DNA from: Rossellomorea pakistanensis
GTDB lineage: Bacteria > Bacillota > Bacilli > Bacillales > Bacillaceae_B
Reading direction: 5' to 3'
Length of the DNA: 64,000 bases
Assembly: GCF_016908495.1 (NCBI RefSeq)
Contig: NZ_JAFBDZ010000001.1
Span: 744,001 to 808,000 of the forward strand
Shown here in pieces: positions 43,832-53,116 of this stretch. The number at the start of each line of letters is the position of its first letter. Position 1 is the first letter of the stretch. The notes under the pieces were generated by a model. The model was given only the letters and a program-made list of their open reading frames with translations. It was not told the origin of the DNA and did no database searches. A program made the position numbers and the translations under genes.

Positions 43832-43950
43832 GGAAAGGGCTGCTTTCAAAGTTCAGGAACCAAAATTTTCATGTATAGATGTAACCTTTATAAATCTTCT
43901 ATATACGGACAAATAATTGGATCCGGGTGGTTCTTTAGGGACAGCCCGTT
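43832..43950. repeat. Palindromic repeat family A, copy 9 (near-consensus)
   Basis: This 119-bp copy has outer words GGGCTGCTTTCAAAG and TTTAGGGACAGCCC, middle GTTCAGGAACC/GGTGGTTCTT and inner CTTCTATATACGGACAAAT, identical to copy 2 over that word. It lies between convergent ypdQ and the gene at 43966. Confidence 0.8.
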
Positions 43951-43965
43951 TCCAAAAACCAAAAT

Positions 43966-44250
43966 CTATACCGATTCAGCAAGTACTCCCTTTTCCTGTA
44001 TGAATTGAAAGGCTTCCCTTCTTGTTTTGATATTTTGAGACTGTAATATTTCTAAAACGGATATGTAAAAACTGCTGTCGAAAATCTTCTGGGCCTTCAA
44101 TGTAATTTCGATTGCCGTATTGACAATTGTATCAGATGCATCCGTATACCTTTTTCCAAAATAAATGAATCCAATCGCATCTTCTTGAAATTTAAAGCCC
44201 TTATTTTCTAAATAGATGAGAAAATCTTCAACAGATTGATGCTTGTTCAT
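43966..44250 (-). CDS. Small uncharacterised protein (DUF6123-like)
   Basis: This 94-residue protein is helical and begins MNKHQSVEDFLIYLENKGFK. It has the pattern LENKGF...IGFIYFGKRY...AIEITLKAQKIFDSSFY. I believe this is a small family restricted to Bacillaceae (perhaps DUF6123), but I cannot verify it. GAGGAG lies 7 nt before the ATG at 44250. Function unknown. Confidence 0.65.
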   Translation of the reverse strand: MNKHQSVEDFLIYLENKGFKFQEDAIGFIYFGKRYTDASDTIVNTAIEITLKAQKIFDSSFYISVLEILQSQNIKTRREAFQFIQEKGVLAESV

Positions 44251-44287
44251 CATGTTTCTCCTCACCCTACTTTTCTAATTTCTTTCT

Positions 44288-44776
44288 TTATCTTACAAAA
44301 AATCTTCTTTTTTGCCTATCTTTTTTTGAAATCAGAAATCCAATAAATCCAAATAATATTCCAAGAATACCGCCTCCAATGACTTCCTCTGGCTTATGCC
44401 CAAGCATTTCCTTTAGTTTCGTCGGCTGCTTTTCTTCAAATGGAATTTTTTCATCCGCATGCGCTTTTCGAACCAACTCGTCTAATGAGTTCACTTTAAG
44501 TGTTAGTTCACCGGTCTGTCTTCTGATTCCCTGTGCATCATACATAACAATTAGGCCAAATACAAAAGAAAGGGCAAAATCAATCGTAGGAACCCCTCTT
44601 TTGAGAGCGATAAATGTCGTGAGAGATGAAACTCCTGCAGAATGAGAACTTGGCATTCCACCAGTTTGGAAAAAGAGCATTGGATTCCATTTCTTTGTTT
44701 TCACAAAATGTATCGGGATTTTTAATGCTTGAGCAAAGAGTATGCTAAATAAAGCGGTGTAAATCCCCTTATTCAT
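44288..44776 (-). CDS. yuiD: Divergent PAP2-family membrane protein YuiD
   Basis: This 162-residue membrane protein has the hallmark TGGMPSSHSAGVSSL (about 38-52), a variant of the PAP2 phosphatase motif, and the helix with VFGLIVMYDAQGIRRQTG. It has about four membrane segments. The family probably acts on a lipid phosphate; activity is not known. Length is as usual. Its 5' side faces the divergent sspL gene. Confidence 0.9.
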   Translation of the reverse strand: MNKGIYTALFSILFAQALKIPIHFVKTKKWNPMLFFQTGGMPSSHSAGVSSLTTFIALKRGVPTIDFALSFVFGLIVMYDAQGIRRQTGELTLKVNSLDELVRKAHADEKIPFEEKQPTKLKEMLGHKPEEVIGGGILGILFGFIGFLISKKDRQKRRFFVR

Positions 44777-44865
44777 ATAACCACCTCTTCTACTATTTTA
44801 ACCATTCCTCAAGTATTGATTAAAAAAGTTCGTTTTCGTTTACGATAAAAAGGGAGGTGATATGT

Positions 44866-44997
44866 ATGAGTGAACAAAATAAAAGAAATCGAGGCTCTAA
44901 GAAATACTCTGGAATGACCCCTCAAGGAGATACTGAATTTGCTGCAGAGCCGAAAAGCAAGCTGGAAAATGCCGCTAAAAAAGCGAATAAAAAATAA
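44866..44997 (+). CDS. sspL: Small acid-soluble spore protein, SspL type
   Basis: This 43-residue protein begins MSEQNKRNRGSKKYSGMTPQ, contains GDTEFAAEPKSKLENAAKKA, and ends NKK. The pattern GxTPQGDxE...P+xxLExxAKK is that of SspL, a minor SASP made in the forespore. GGGAGG lies 9 nt before the ATG. In B. subtilis sspL sits beside ypcP, as here. Its small size and spore specificity mean its loss has little known effect. Confidence 0.85.
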   Translation: MSEQNKRNRGSKKYSGMTPQGDTEFAAEPKSKLENAAKKANKK

Positions 44998-45095
44998 TGG
45001 GTCATGACTAGTTGAGTTTCTGATGAAGTATACGATGACTGGTATTCCCTAATCCTTTGTTAAAAACAAAGGTACCGTTTCGGTCAATTGACAAC

Positions 45096-45124
45096 AAAAA
45101 ACGGGTCATATTAGGCCCGTTTCT
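45096..45124 (-). terminator. Terminator overlapping the end of ypcP
   Basis: On the minus strand AAACGGGCCTAATATGACCCGTTTTTTG forms a GC-rich hairpin plus T run. The stop codon of ypcP lies inside the left arm. Confidence 0.75.
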
Positions 45125-46010
45125 CTAAAAAGTACTCTGTTGTCATTAGAAAACGACGTAATACTTTAAGTTCCAAGTCTTCGATTAATTGAACAGTGGA
45201 ATCTGAAAGCATATTCCATTTAGCTTCTTCAATTGAAAGAGTAACCGGAACATCACATTTTATTTCAGCTAACTTTCGGGAAAGATGAAGCATTTCTTCG
45301 TCTTCTTGAATCTTTTTTCGTTGTGCTGGTGTTAACTCATTTATATTTTCAAGTATACCTTCAATGTTTCTGTAGGTTTTTATCAGTTTTAATGCTGTTT
45401 TTTCACCAATGCCCCTGACACCAGGGTAGCCATCACTAGTATCACCCATTAAGGCTTTAACATCAATAAACTGTTTAGGTGTGATTTCTTTTTCCTCTTC
45501 AAAAAGTTCTTTCGTATATGTTTTATAATTGCCATATCCCTTTTGAAGCAAAATCACTTGAATTCCATCATCTAATAGTTGAAGTAAATCTTGATCTCCA
45601 CTTAGAATCGAAACTTGTCTTTCTTTGTGGTGTTGTTTTGCAAGAGTTCCAATACAATCATCTGCTTCAAAACCAATTAGACCGATATTAGGAATTTGAA
45701 AACCTTCAGATACTTCCTTTGCTAAATCAAATTGAGGGATTAGCTCAACAGGGGGAGCATCACGGTTCGCTTTATATCCAACATACATTTCATTTCGGAA
45801 GGTTTGACTCCCCATATCCCAGCAAACAACCGCATGTGTTGGCTTGTGATACTCGACAGCCGTAAGTAGGTGCTTCATAAAACCTTGGACTCCGTTTGTC
45901 GGCGTCCCATTAGAATTGATCATAAATTGTCCTGATAAGGATGTTGCAAAGAATGAACGAAATAATAACGCCATTCCATCTATAATTAATAAATGTTCAC
46001 GATTATTCAT
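45111..46010 (-). CDS. ypcP: 5'-3' exonuclease YpcP (PolA-type exonuclease domain)
   Basis: This 299-residue single-domain flap/5'-3' exonuclease has the metal-binding blocks LLIDGMALLFRSFF, VCWDMGSQTFR, GFEADDCIGTLA, LSGDQDLLQLL and DTSDGYPGVRGIGEKTA (H3TH). It removes RNA primers or flaps, overlapping with PolA. The gene lies between sspL and the rhodanese gene, as in B. subtilis. Confidence 0.93.
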   Translation of the reverse strand: MNNREHLLIIDGMALLFRSFFATSLSGQFMINSNGTPTNGVQGFMKHLLTAVEYHKPTHAVVCWDMGSQTFRNEMYVGYKANRDAPPVELIPQFDLAKEVSEGFQIPNIGLIGFEADDCIGTLAKQHHKERQVSILSGDQDLLQLLDDGIQVILLQKGYGNYKTYTKELFEEEKEITPKQFIDVKALMGDTSDGYPGVRGIGEKTALKLIKTYRNIEGILENINELTPAQRKKIQEDEEMLHLSRKLAEIKCDVPVTLSIEEAKWNMLSDSTVQLIEDLELKVLRRFLMTTEYFLEKRA

Positions 46011-46089
46011 TAAGCTCCTCCTTTTTCATACGAATAGCATTATAACATAATTTGATAGATCTCTCTTGGTCTATCTCTGCCAATAATCC

Positions 46090-46929
46090 TTACTTATTCC
46101 CTTTACGGACTTCGTTTTCTTCATAAGAAACCCAGTCACTGTAACTCCCAGCATATAGCTTAACATCTGTAAACCCGGCTTCTTTTAAAGCGATATAATT
46201 TGGAATCGCGGTGACACCCGATCCACAGTAAACGATTATTGGCGAGTTTTCATCCAGATCTTTAAATCGTTTCTTTTGCTCACTGGCTGATTTCCAATGG
46301 CTATCTTTAAATCCTTCTGTCCAGACAATATTTTGGGCGGTTGGGATGTGACCAGGGATTCTGTCAATCGGTTCTTCTTTTCCTAAATATCTTTCTGTTG
46401 CTCTCGAATCAATTAATGTTCCTGCTTTCTCATTCCGAATGAATTCTTTTACATCTTCCATTGTCACAACCATTTCTGTTTGGATGTGAGGAGTGTAGAC
46501 TGATGAATGATAAGCAGGTTTAAGAGCATCTGTTGGTTGATCAAAACGTTTCCATGCTTGATACCCGCCATCTAAGATAAAAACTTTTTTATGCCCGATA
46601 TACTTCATTAGCCACCATAATCGAGAGGCAAAAGCTCCCTCTTTGTCATCATAAGCAACGACGGCAGTATCTTGATTGATTCCAGCCTTTTCAATCTTCC
46701 TTATAAATTGAGCCAGATCAGGAAGCGGATGACGTCCGCCGTGATTTGAAATTTCGCTTGATAAATCTTTATCTAAGTTGAAATAAACTGCACCAGGAAT
46801 ATGATCTCTGAGATAGGCTCCGTGGCCGACTTTAGGATTTTGGAGTGAAAAACGGCAATCAATGACTCTAACGTTATCGTTTTGGTATCTCTCTGATAAC
46901 CACTGAACACTAACAAAGTTCATCATCAT
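46090..46929 (-). CDS. Two-domain rhodanese sulfurtransferase
   Basis: This 279-residue protein has two rhodanese domains: an inactive N-terminal one (about 5-125) and an active C-terminal one with the Cys in YCGSGVTAIPN (CGSGVTA). That loop is the 3-mercaptopyruvate sulfurtransferase type, although substrate use is not certain. Three consecutive ATGs (46929, 46926, 46923) follow a GGGGG site; the first overlaps the stop of the small Cys-rich gene (ATGA). Confidence 0.92.
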   Translation of the reverse strand: MMMNFVSVQWLSERYQNDNVRVIDCRFSLQNPKVGHGAYLRDHIPGAVYFNLDKDLSSEISNHGGRHPLPDLAQFIRKIEKAGINQDTAVVAYDDKEGAFASRLWWLMKYIGHKKVFILDGGYQAWKRFDQPTDALKPAYHSSVYTPHIQTEMVVTMEDVKEFIRNEKAGTLIDSRATERYLGKEEPIDRIPGHIPTAQNIVWTEGFKDSHWKSASEQKKRFKDLDENSPIIVYCGSGVTAIPNYIALKEAGFTDVKLYAGSYSDWVSYEENEVRKGNK

Positions 46930-47105
46930 TCTCCCCCTTCTTTCTTCATAAGGCTAATAATATGAGGTCTTGGATCCCAACATGAAAATTGATATTTGGG
47001 TTTTGTTTCATACCCTAATCTTATGCAGCGATAATTCATAACACCTTCCATTCGTTCTGCTGAAAAATGTTTGCATGTTGCACATGCATGATACTTTGAC
47101 CCCAT
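46926..47105 (-). CDS. Small four-cysteine protein coupled to rhodanese
   Basis: This 59-residue protein begins MGSKYHACATCKHFSAERME and contains a CxxC (C8, C11), C27 (NYRCIRLGYE) and C42 (FSCWDPRP). Together they could bind zinc. It ends KKEGGE and its TGA overlaps the rhodanese ATG, so the two are translated together. An AGAGGGG site precedes its ATG. It is 22 bp downstream of dynA on the same strand. I do not know the family by name. Confidence 0.7.
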   Translation of the reverse strand: MGSKYHACATCKHFSAERMEGVMNYRCIRLGYETKPKYQFSCWDPRPHIISLMKKEGGE

Positions 47106-47127
47106 ATTATTCCCCTCTCTATTTCTA

Positions 47128-50100
47128 TTAACTTTCCTTTAGGAATCGATAGCTTTCTTTCCAATCGTCAATATTAATAGAGGAATTTAAAGCTTCCTCC
47201 CATGAAGAAAATTGCTCTTGACAAACATTTAGCATTTCCTTTCTTAACGATGTCATTTCATTTTCAACATAATGAACAAACCATTGTTCCATTCTTTCTT
47301 GTTGTCTTTCTAGGTATAAATCAGAAGGGTGTTGCAAGTGATCATAGAGTTCTTCCATTACTTTCTTTTTTCCATCACTTTCAAAAAAATGTTTTTCATT
47401 TTTAAAGTACGTCCATGCCTTTTGAAATTTCATTAGCTCAATTTTTTCAAAAGCTTTCTCAAATGGAAGTGTATCTAATTTACCAAATTCATAGGGTGGA
47501 ATGACGATTCCTTCATAAATTTTAGTGATTTTTTTCTCTAGCTGGCTCATTTCTTTCTTTAGCTGTTCAAGTGAAAATCGTTCGACCCTTAAACTTGTTG
47601 CTCTCATTTCTTGTGAAAAGTCAAAGCCAATTGATTCTAATAATTCATTAAGGGATTTTTGCAAGTGATCTTTAGTGGAGCCTTTCCCTTGAAACATTGA
47701 AGGGTGAAAGCTCTCTTTAAAAAAATCTGAAAATCTTAAGAATACACGTTGCTTCACATAAAATAAGAGTTCTTGTATTTCTTGAGAAATCCTTTTTTTA
47801 GAATTAGATTCCACTTGAGTGGATAACAATTCAAAGATTTTTGATTGAGCATCTTTTAAGGTCTCTTTTTTCTTCTGTCTTGTGAATTCATCTTCCGAGG
47901 ATACCTCAATTAAATTCTGTAGCCTCTTCAAACCTTTTTCCCATTGAGATTGTGCAGACTCAATAGCCATGGATGTAAGATCATTTTGAAGGAATGAATG
48001 AAACTCTTGTTTGAACTTATCCATACCCGATAGATCTTCCTTCAATTCTGATGAATGCTTGATAGCAAGAAGGGATGAAACACCAAATAATTTCGGGAAT
48101 CGTATTCCATACTGTGTTAGTTGCTCATGCACATACATCTTAACCTCTTGATATTCCTCTTCATTTTCAGCTAAATCAATGGCATTGATAATAAAAAACA
48201 TTTTATCAAGCTCAAAAGAATCTTTAACCCTCCCTAGCTGAATAAGAAATTCTCTGTCTGCTTTTGCAAATGCATGATTATAATACGTCACAAATAAAAT
48301 CGCATCTGAATTCCTAATATACTCAAAGGATACTCCCGTATGTCTTGCATTAATTGAATCTGCTCCTGGTGTGTCAACTAGTGTAATCCCTCTACGGGTG
48401 ATCTCACAATCATAATATAAATCAATCGATTCAACGAAGCATGATTGTGTTTCATTTGCTACAAATTCCTTAAAATCTGTAAGATCAGTTGTTACTGTTT
48501 GTCCCAGAAGTGAATGAAACCGATCAAATCCTTTGTAAAAAGCATTTAGGAAGGATAGGTGAACTTTTTCTTTCCCTTCTCCAACCCCTGAAGATAGAAC
48601 AGATGGGATCATCTCGTATGCCTCTTGCATTGTATTACATGAATGGCCAAATAGCTTAAGTGAATTTTTTATATCTTCTAGCATTTGCACCCCTGACTTT
48701 AGATGAACCTCTGCACTACCATGATTCTTATTTCCTTTTGTTGGACGAATTCTATTTATAGCAGCAGTAGTTGGGTTTGGACTAACAGGCAAAACCTTCT
48801 CACCTAATAAAGCGTTCGCAAACGATGACTTCCCTGCGCTGAAAGCTCCAAACAAAGCAATCGTAAACTCCTGATTACCTAGCCTTTCTGCTTTTAACTT
48901 CAATTGGTTAGCTAATTGAGAAAAGCCTCGTATTTCCTTAAATTTTGAGGACATTTGGTTCAATTTCTTCACCATATCCTCTACATTTTGAGAATCCGTA
49001 TCGTTGATTCTTTCTTGTTCGATAACATTTTCGATACTCAAGGCTTTTTCTTGTTTCTTCAATTCTCCAGAAAAAATCGATACATTATTTGCATCCTGAT
49101 TCCATTCTTTTTGCCACTGGGTAATAATTTCTTCTTGATCTAGATTATGTTTTTTTAATTTTAAGTACAAAACGCGGAGATGTTCTTGCTGCTCAGTTTC
49201 TAATGAATCAAGCTTATAAAACCATTCCACTTTTGGTTTAATGATTTCATACTTCTCTTCTAAGTCTTGAGATTCTTCCTTACTCTGTAACCGTAAAGCT
49301 TCCATCCATGTCTCAACCCATATATCCGTCTGGACCTTTGCCATTCTCTTTAAATTTGTTGCCAACTCCTCACAATAATTAAGAACGTATTCACCTGTTA
49401 CATTAGCCCCTTGTTTCATTGGCTTTTGAATGACATTTTCGTTGACTTCAATCCTTATATTCTCTAAATTTTGTAATACATCAGGGTCGTCTACTCCTGA
49501 TTTCTTAATATATTCATTCCCTTTGCTTTTCAAATGCCACTCTAATTGGGATGTTACACCTTCTTTCAATTGGTTCATAAAGGAATGAAATCTTGTCTCG
49601 CGTACTTCCTCTGTTTTCTTTTTTGAAAAAAACAGCCCGACTTTAAAATTTCTTTCCTGTGACTCTAAATACGATTTTGCTAGTTCTCTTGTTTCAAATG
49701 GCATAAGATATGCATTTTTTAGAACTTTTTCGATCTCTTTTTTAAATCCAGTTAAATAACGATCTGGGTTATGTTGTTCAATGGCTTCTTTTAAGGAGAT
49801 CTCTTGCTGAATCAGTTCATCTTTATTTTCCCAATCCTGCTTATCAATGATGGATTCTGCTTCTGCTCGAACCTCTTCTAGTTCTTGCTCTAACCACTTT
49901 TGGTGTTGAGCGAGTAATTGGTCAATACCGGATTGATACGTGTTCAGGATCATTTCTGTTTTATTATCTAAGCTTCCAGAAATCAAACTTTTTACTTCAA
50001 GCAGTTGATTATGAGGATCGTCTTCCTTCTTTAATGTTGTATAATATATTCCTTCTGGATTAACATTCCAGCTTTCAAACGATTTCTTAACGGAATTTTT

Positions 50101-50766
50101 AAAAGACTCAAATGAAAGCTCTTCTTCATTATGCTTATCTACCTGATTGACGATTAGATACAGCTTTACGCCATGACTTAATAGCTCTTTTGTATATTGA
50201 AAATTCAGTTGGGATTGCACATGATTATAATCCATTACATAAAACACGATATCTGCAACATGTAATGCAGATTCTGTAGAAATTTTATGCGCCTCATCTG
50301 TACTATCCACCCCTGGAGTGTCCATGACTGTAACCCCTTCAGGAAGTGCCGAATCTTTGTGCCCTATCTCGATCGAATGTACATTTTGACCGTCCTTACA
50401 GAAATCCTTTACGATTTCGAAATCGTAATCTTCCGGAAATAGTACAGGGGCTTTATCATGGTAAAACACTTTAGTAAAGTCCGTTACAGAACGATGAACC
50501 TTTACTGTATTAGCACTTGTGGGGATGGGACTCGATGGTAATACATTTTCCCCGATAAGTGAATTAATCATCGTCGATTTTCCAGCTGAAAAATGACCAC
50601 AAAATGCAACAATAAATTCGTTCTTCCACATTTTCCTTGCCAGAATTTCAGCCTTTTTAACCGTTTCGATATCTCCCTTTTTCAAAAATTCTTTATATAA
50701 TGAAGCCAATGTATGTAAAGCTTGCTCGTTCGTTTCTATCCTTTTCGTCACATTTTTTGTACTCAT
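47128..50766 (-). CDS. dynA: Double dynamin-like GTPase DynA
   Basis: This 1212-residue protein contains two fused dynamin units. Unit 1 has G1 GHFSAGKSTMINSL (about 56-69), G3 DTPGVDS and G4 NQVDK; unit 2 has G1 GAFSAGKSSFANALLG (about 640), G3 DTPGADS and G4 NAID. Long helical stalks follow each. This matches B. subtilis DynA (YpbR), a membrane-fusing and membrane-protecting protein active under antibiotic and phage stress. GGAG lies 9 nt before the ATG. Length and fusion are as in relatives. Confidence 0.96.
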   Translation of the reverse strand: MSTKNVTKRIETNEQALHTLASLYKEFLKKGDIETVKKAEILARKMWKNEFIVAFCGHFSAGKSTMINSLIGENVLPSSPIPTSANTVKVHRSVTDFTKVFYHDKAPVLFPEDYDFEIVKDFCKDGQNVHSIEIGHKDSALPEGVTVMDTPGVDSTDEAHKISTESALHVADIVFYVMDYNHVQSQLNFQYTKELLSHGVKLYLIVNQVDKHNEEELSFESFKNSVKKSFESWNVNPEGIYYTTLKKEDDPHNQLLEVKSLISGSLDNKTEMILNTYQSGIDQLLAQHQKWLEQELEEVRAEAESIIDKQDWENKDELIQQEISLKEAIEQHNPDRYLTGFKKEIEKVLKNAYLMPFETRELAKSYLESQERNFKVGLFFSKKKTEEVRETRFHSFMNQLKEGVTSQLEWHLKSKGNEYIKKSGVDDPDVLQNLENIRIEVNENVIQKPMKQGANVTGEYVLNYCEELATNLKRMAKVQTDIWVETWMEALRLQSKEESQDLEEKYEIIKPKVEWFYKLDSLETEQQEHLRVLYLKLKKHNLDQEEIITQWQKEWNQDANNVSIFSGELKKQEKALSIENVIEQERINDTDSQNVEDMVKKLNQMSSKFKEIRGFSQLANQLKLKAERLGNQEFTIALFGAFSAGKSSFANALLGEKVLPVSPNPTTAAINRIRPTKGNKNHGSAEVHLKSGVQMLEDIKNSLKLFGHSCNTMQEAYEMIPSVLSSGVGEGKEKVHLSFLNAFYKGFDRFHSLLGQTVTTDLTDFKEFVANETQSCFVESIDLYYDCEITRRGITLVDTPGADSINARHTGVSFEYIRNSDAILFVTYYNHAFAKADREFLIQLGRVKDSFELDKMFFIINAIDLAENEEEYQEVKMYVHEQLTQYGIRFPKLFGVSSLLAIKHSSELKEDLSGMDKFKQEFHSFLQNDLTSMAIESAQSQWEKGLKRLQNLIEVSSEDEFTRQKKKETLKDAQSKIFELLSTQVESNSKKRISQEIQELLFYVKQRVFLRFSDFFKESFHPSMFQGKGSTKDHLQKSLNELLESIGFDFSQEMRATSLRVERFSLEQLKKEMSQLEKKITKIYEGIVIPPYEFGKLDTLPFEKAFEKIELMKFQKAWTYFKNEKHFFESDGKKKVMEELYDHLQHPSDLYLERQQERMEQWFVHYVENEMTSLRKEMLNVCQEQFSSWEEALNSSINIDDWKESYRFLKES

Positions 50767-50968
50767 TAAGATTTACTCCTTCTCAGATGATAACGCTTTT
50801 ATTTTACCGAACATTTCACAGTATTCCCATACCTATAGAATATCACTGTTTTCACTTAATGTTTATTATTTTTAACAATTTGAATGGTGTGTTTTAGTCT
50901 GAGATTCGAATGGAGGGTTGTACGAAGCCATAAGTCTTTTTTTACCTGGTACCCTAACCACAATCTAG

Positions 50969-51003
50969 GCATAATAAAAAAAGCAACCAGTGGCTGCTTC
51001 TAC
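50969..51003 (-). terminator. Terminator of the 55-residue membrane protein gene
   Basis: Minus-strand GAAGCAGCCACTGGTTGCTTTTTTTATT is a compact GC stem with a long T run. It lies 13 bp after the stop at 51016. The remaining 50767-50968 sequence is promoter-side DNA of dynA without other features I can name. Confidence 0.85.
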
Positions 51004-51015
51004 GTTTTATATTTA

Positions 51016-51183
51016 TTATCTCGATGTATGTAATGGTTTTAGGAGTTCGGTTGTTTTTGAGGTATTTGCTACACTTTCTTTTACTGCAGATCGGTTTCTA
51101 CTTTTAAAGACATTCCCTAATACATATTTGGCCATGATTCCATAAATTACAAAAGTTAATAAAATAAACATAGCGATCATCAT
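51016..51183 (-). CDS. Small membrane protein, 55 residues
   Basis: This protein begins with a hydrophobic helix (MMIAMFILLTFVIYGIMAKY) and ends in a basic and polar tail (SRNRSAVKESVANTSKTT, then HTSR). GGAAGGTG lies 6 nt before the first ATG. A strong terminator follows the stop. The whole unit sits between dynA and ypbQ. I do not recognise the family; it may be a small accessory of the membrane functions nearby. Confidence 0.6.
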   Translation of the reverse strand: MMIAMFILLTFVIYGIMAKYVLGNVFKSRNRSAVKESVANTSKTTELLKPLHTSR

Positions 51184-51290
51184 TTGGAACACCTTCCCTT
51201 TATGTGCTCTTCTTGAGAAAGATTTTCATCTTCAATTAACATCGTATCAAAAACGATAATCATTTTCAATAATTTTTTAATTTTCGTTTG

Positions 51291-51854
51291 TTATCGACTT
51301 TTCCTTATTAATGGGATAAATCTCCTTTTTGAAGTTAATTCATCTTCATAATTTGTTTGTTTATTGAGAACCTCTTCTTCTAATGGGATCCGAATCGCTA
51401 AGATGAGTTGATTGAGTATAGCGAAGATAAATAGAGTCCAGTATGCATTAAATATTAGCGGTATGATTATTAATTCAATTGTCACGATTAAGTAGTTCGG
51501 GTGCTTTATGAATTTATAAGGTCCCTTTGCGACTACTTCTGCATCCTTCAAAACAATGATTTTTGTATTCCAAAACCGTCCTAACGCCATAATGACCCAT
51601 ACTCTGCAAAGTTGAACGATAAAAAATACAGCGACTAATAACGGCCAATCAGAATTTAAATCGGATCTACCTAATATACTTTCCATAATTAAAGATACAA
51701 AGAATAAAAAATGAATGGCAACCATTAACCGATAATGTCTCTTTCCATATTCTTTTGCTCCCTTACTCTTCATCCATTTTTCGTTCCTTTTAGCAATGAG
51801 CACTTCAATAAGTCTTTGAGAAGCAACTACAATTAAGAAGATATAAAAAAACAT
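51291..51854 (-). CDS. ypbQ: Isoprenylcysteine-methyltransferase-like YpbQ (BpsB)
   Basis: This 187-residue integral membrane protein of about five helices has the ICMT-like C-terminal block GPYKFIKHPNYL and EEEVL. In B. subtilis the ortholog YpbQ (BpsB) methylates alkylpyrones produced by BpsA, yielding alkylpyrone methyl ethers. Its ATG overlaps the bpsA stop (TAATG), so enzyme and substrate-maker are coupled. I start at 51854, not at the upstream GTG. Confidence 0.92.
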   Translation of the reverse strand: MFFYIFLIVVASQRLIEVLIAKRNEKWMKSKGAKEYGKRHYRLMVAIHFLFFVSLIMESILGRSDLNSDWPLLVAVFFIVQLCRVWVIMALGRFWNTKIIVLKDAEVVAKGPYKFIKHPNYLIVTIELIIIPLIFNAYWTLFIFAILNQLILAIRIPLEEEVLNKQTNYEDELTSKRRFIPLIRKSR

Positions 51855-52927
51855 TAGTCCCACCTCAATAGTACCAATTCTGAGCTAAATCCAGGACCGA
51901 GCGCTGCTGCTAATCCATATTGACCGCTTGCAATCTCTTTATCCAAAAATTCTTTTAACACATAAAGAACGGTTGCAGATGACATATTTCCATATTTTTT
52001 TAAGACTTTTAAAGAAAGTTCTATCATATCTGATGAGAAATTGAGTGCTTCCTGGTATGCCTCGAGAACTTTCTTTCCACCAGGATGGGCAACAAAATGT
52101 TTTAAATCTGATGTCTGTAATTGATTTTGTTCTAGGAACCCTGACACATTTGGACCTAACCAATTTTTCACGATGGTAGGAATATCTTTTGAAAAGACTA
52201 CAAAAAGACCTTCATTCCTTATATCCCACCCCATTACATCTAATGAGTCCTTCATAAGCGTTGATTGGGTAGTAACAATCGCAGGAAAAACTTGACCATT
52301 TGAATCTACTAACATACTCTTGTCTCCACATACTAAGGCACATGCTACACCGTCACCAAATAAAGAAGTCCCCACCAAGTTACTCTTTGAATGATCACCA
52401 TGTTGAAATGTTAATGAACATAGTTCTATTGAAAGAACTAATACATTCGCATCTGGATAGGCTAAGCAATATTCATGGGCTCTTGACAATCCACTAACAC
52501 CTCCCGCACAACCTAATCCCCAAATGGGTATCCTCTTTACATTTTCGGGAAAGGGAAGCTGATTCATAATTCTTGCTTCAATACTTGGGGTAGCTAATCC
52601 TGTTGTACAGACAGTAATAATAGCGTCAATGTTGTCATAGTTCAGTTTGTCCTGGGATTCAATACAGGCTTGAATTGCTTTAGATCCTAGACTCACTGCA
52701 TTTTCTATGAAAGCATCATTTTTTTCTTGAAATGTATGCGAACGGGAAAACCATTCTAAATCTTTCACAAAATACCTTGATTCTATATCTCCATTTTGAA
52801 ATACCTTTAATAATCTATTGATATCTCGAAAGCTATTTGAGAATAAATTTTTGGCAAACCGGGCCACTTGTTCTTGAGAAATTCGATAAGGAGGTAAAGT
52901 AGTCTCGACAGCAATGATTTTAGGCAT
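51854..52927 (-). CDS. bpsA: Type III polyketide synthase BpsA
   Basis: This 357-residue chalcone-synthase-like enzyme condenses fatty acyl-CoA with malonyl-CoA into alkylpyrones in the membrane. Its catalytic triad is visible: Cys140 in GLGCAGGVSGL, His in FVAHPGGKKVLE and Asn in GNMSSATVLYVL. Two adjacent ATGs (52930, 52927) follow GGAG; I give the second. The gene name bcsA is also used in B. subtilis. It forms an operon with ypbQ. Confidence 0.94.
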   Translation of the reverse strand: MPKIIAVETTLPPYRISQEQVARFAKNLFSNSFRDINRLLKVFQNGDIESRYFVKDLEWFSRSHTFQEKNDAFIENAVSLGSKAIQACIESQDKLNYDNIDAIITVCTTGLATPSIEARIMNQLPFPENVKRIPIWGLGCAGGVSGLSRAHEYCLAYPDANVLVLSIELCSLTFQHGDHSKSNLVGTSLFGDGVACALVCGDKSMLVDSNGQVFPAIVTTQSTLMKDSLDVMGWDIRNEGLFVVFSKDIPTIVKNWLGPNVSGFLEQNQLQTSDLKHFVAHPGGKKVLEAYQEALNFSSDMIELSLKVLKKYGNMSSATVLYVLKEFLDKEIASGQYGLAAALGPGFSSELVLLRWD

Positions 52928-53116
52928 CATATATCTCTCCTTAAACATGTATAAAGGATATGATTTCCAAATCGAGAGAAATCATGCACGAACCTTTATT
53001 GATTAAGAGTGCTATTCATTCCTTACCACTAATCATTGGTATAAAACTGCACTTTAGATACTTTATTTTTTCTTCAGATAAATTTCTTATATGACATGAA
53101 GGACTTAGTCTTTATA

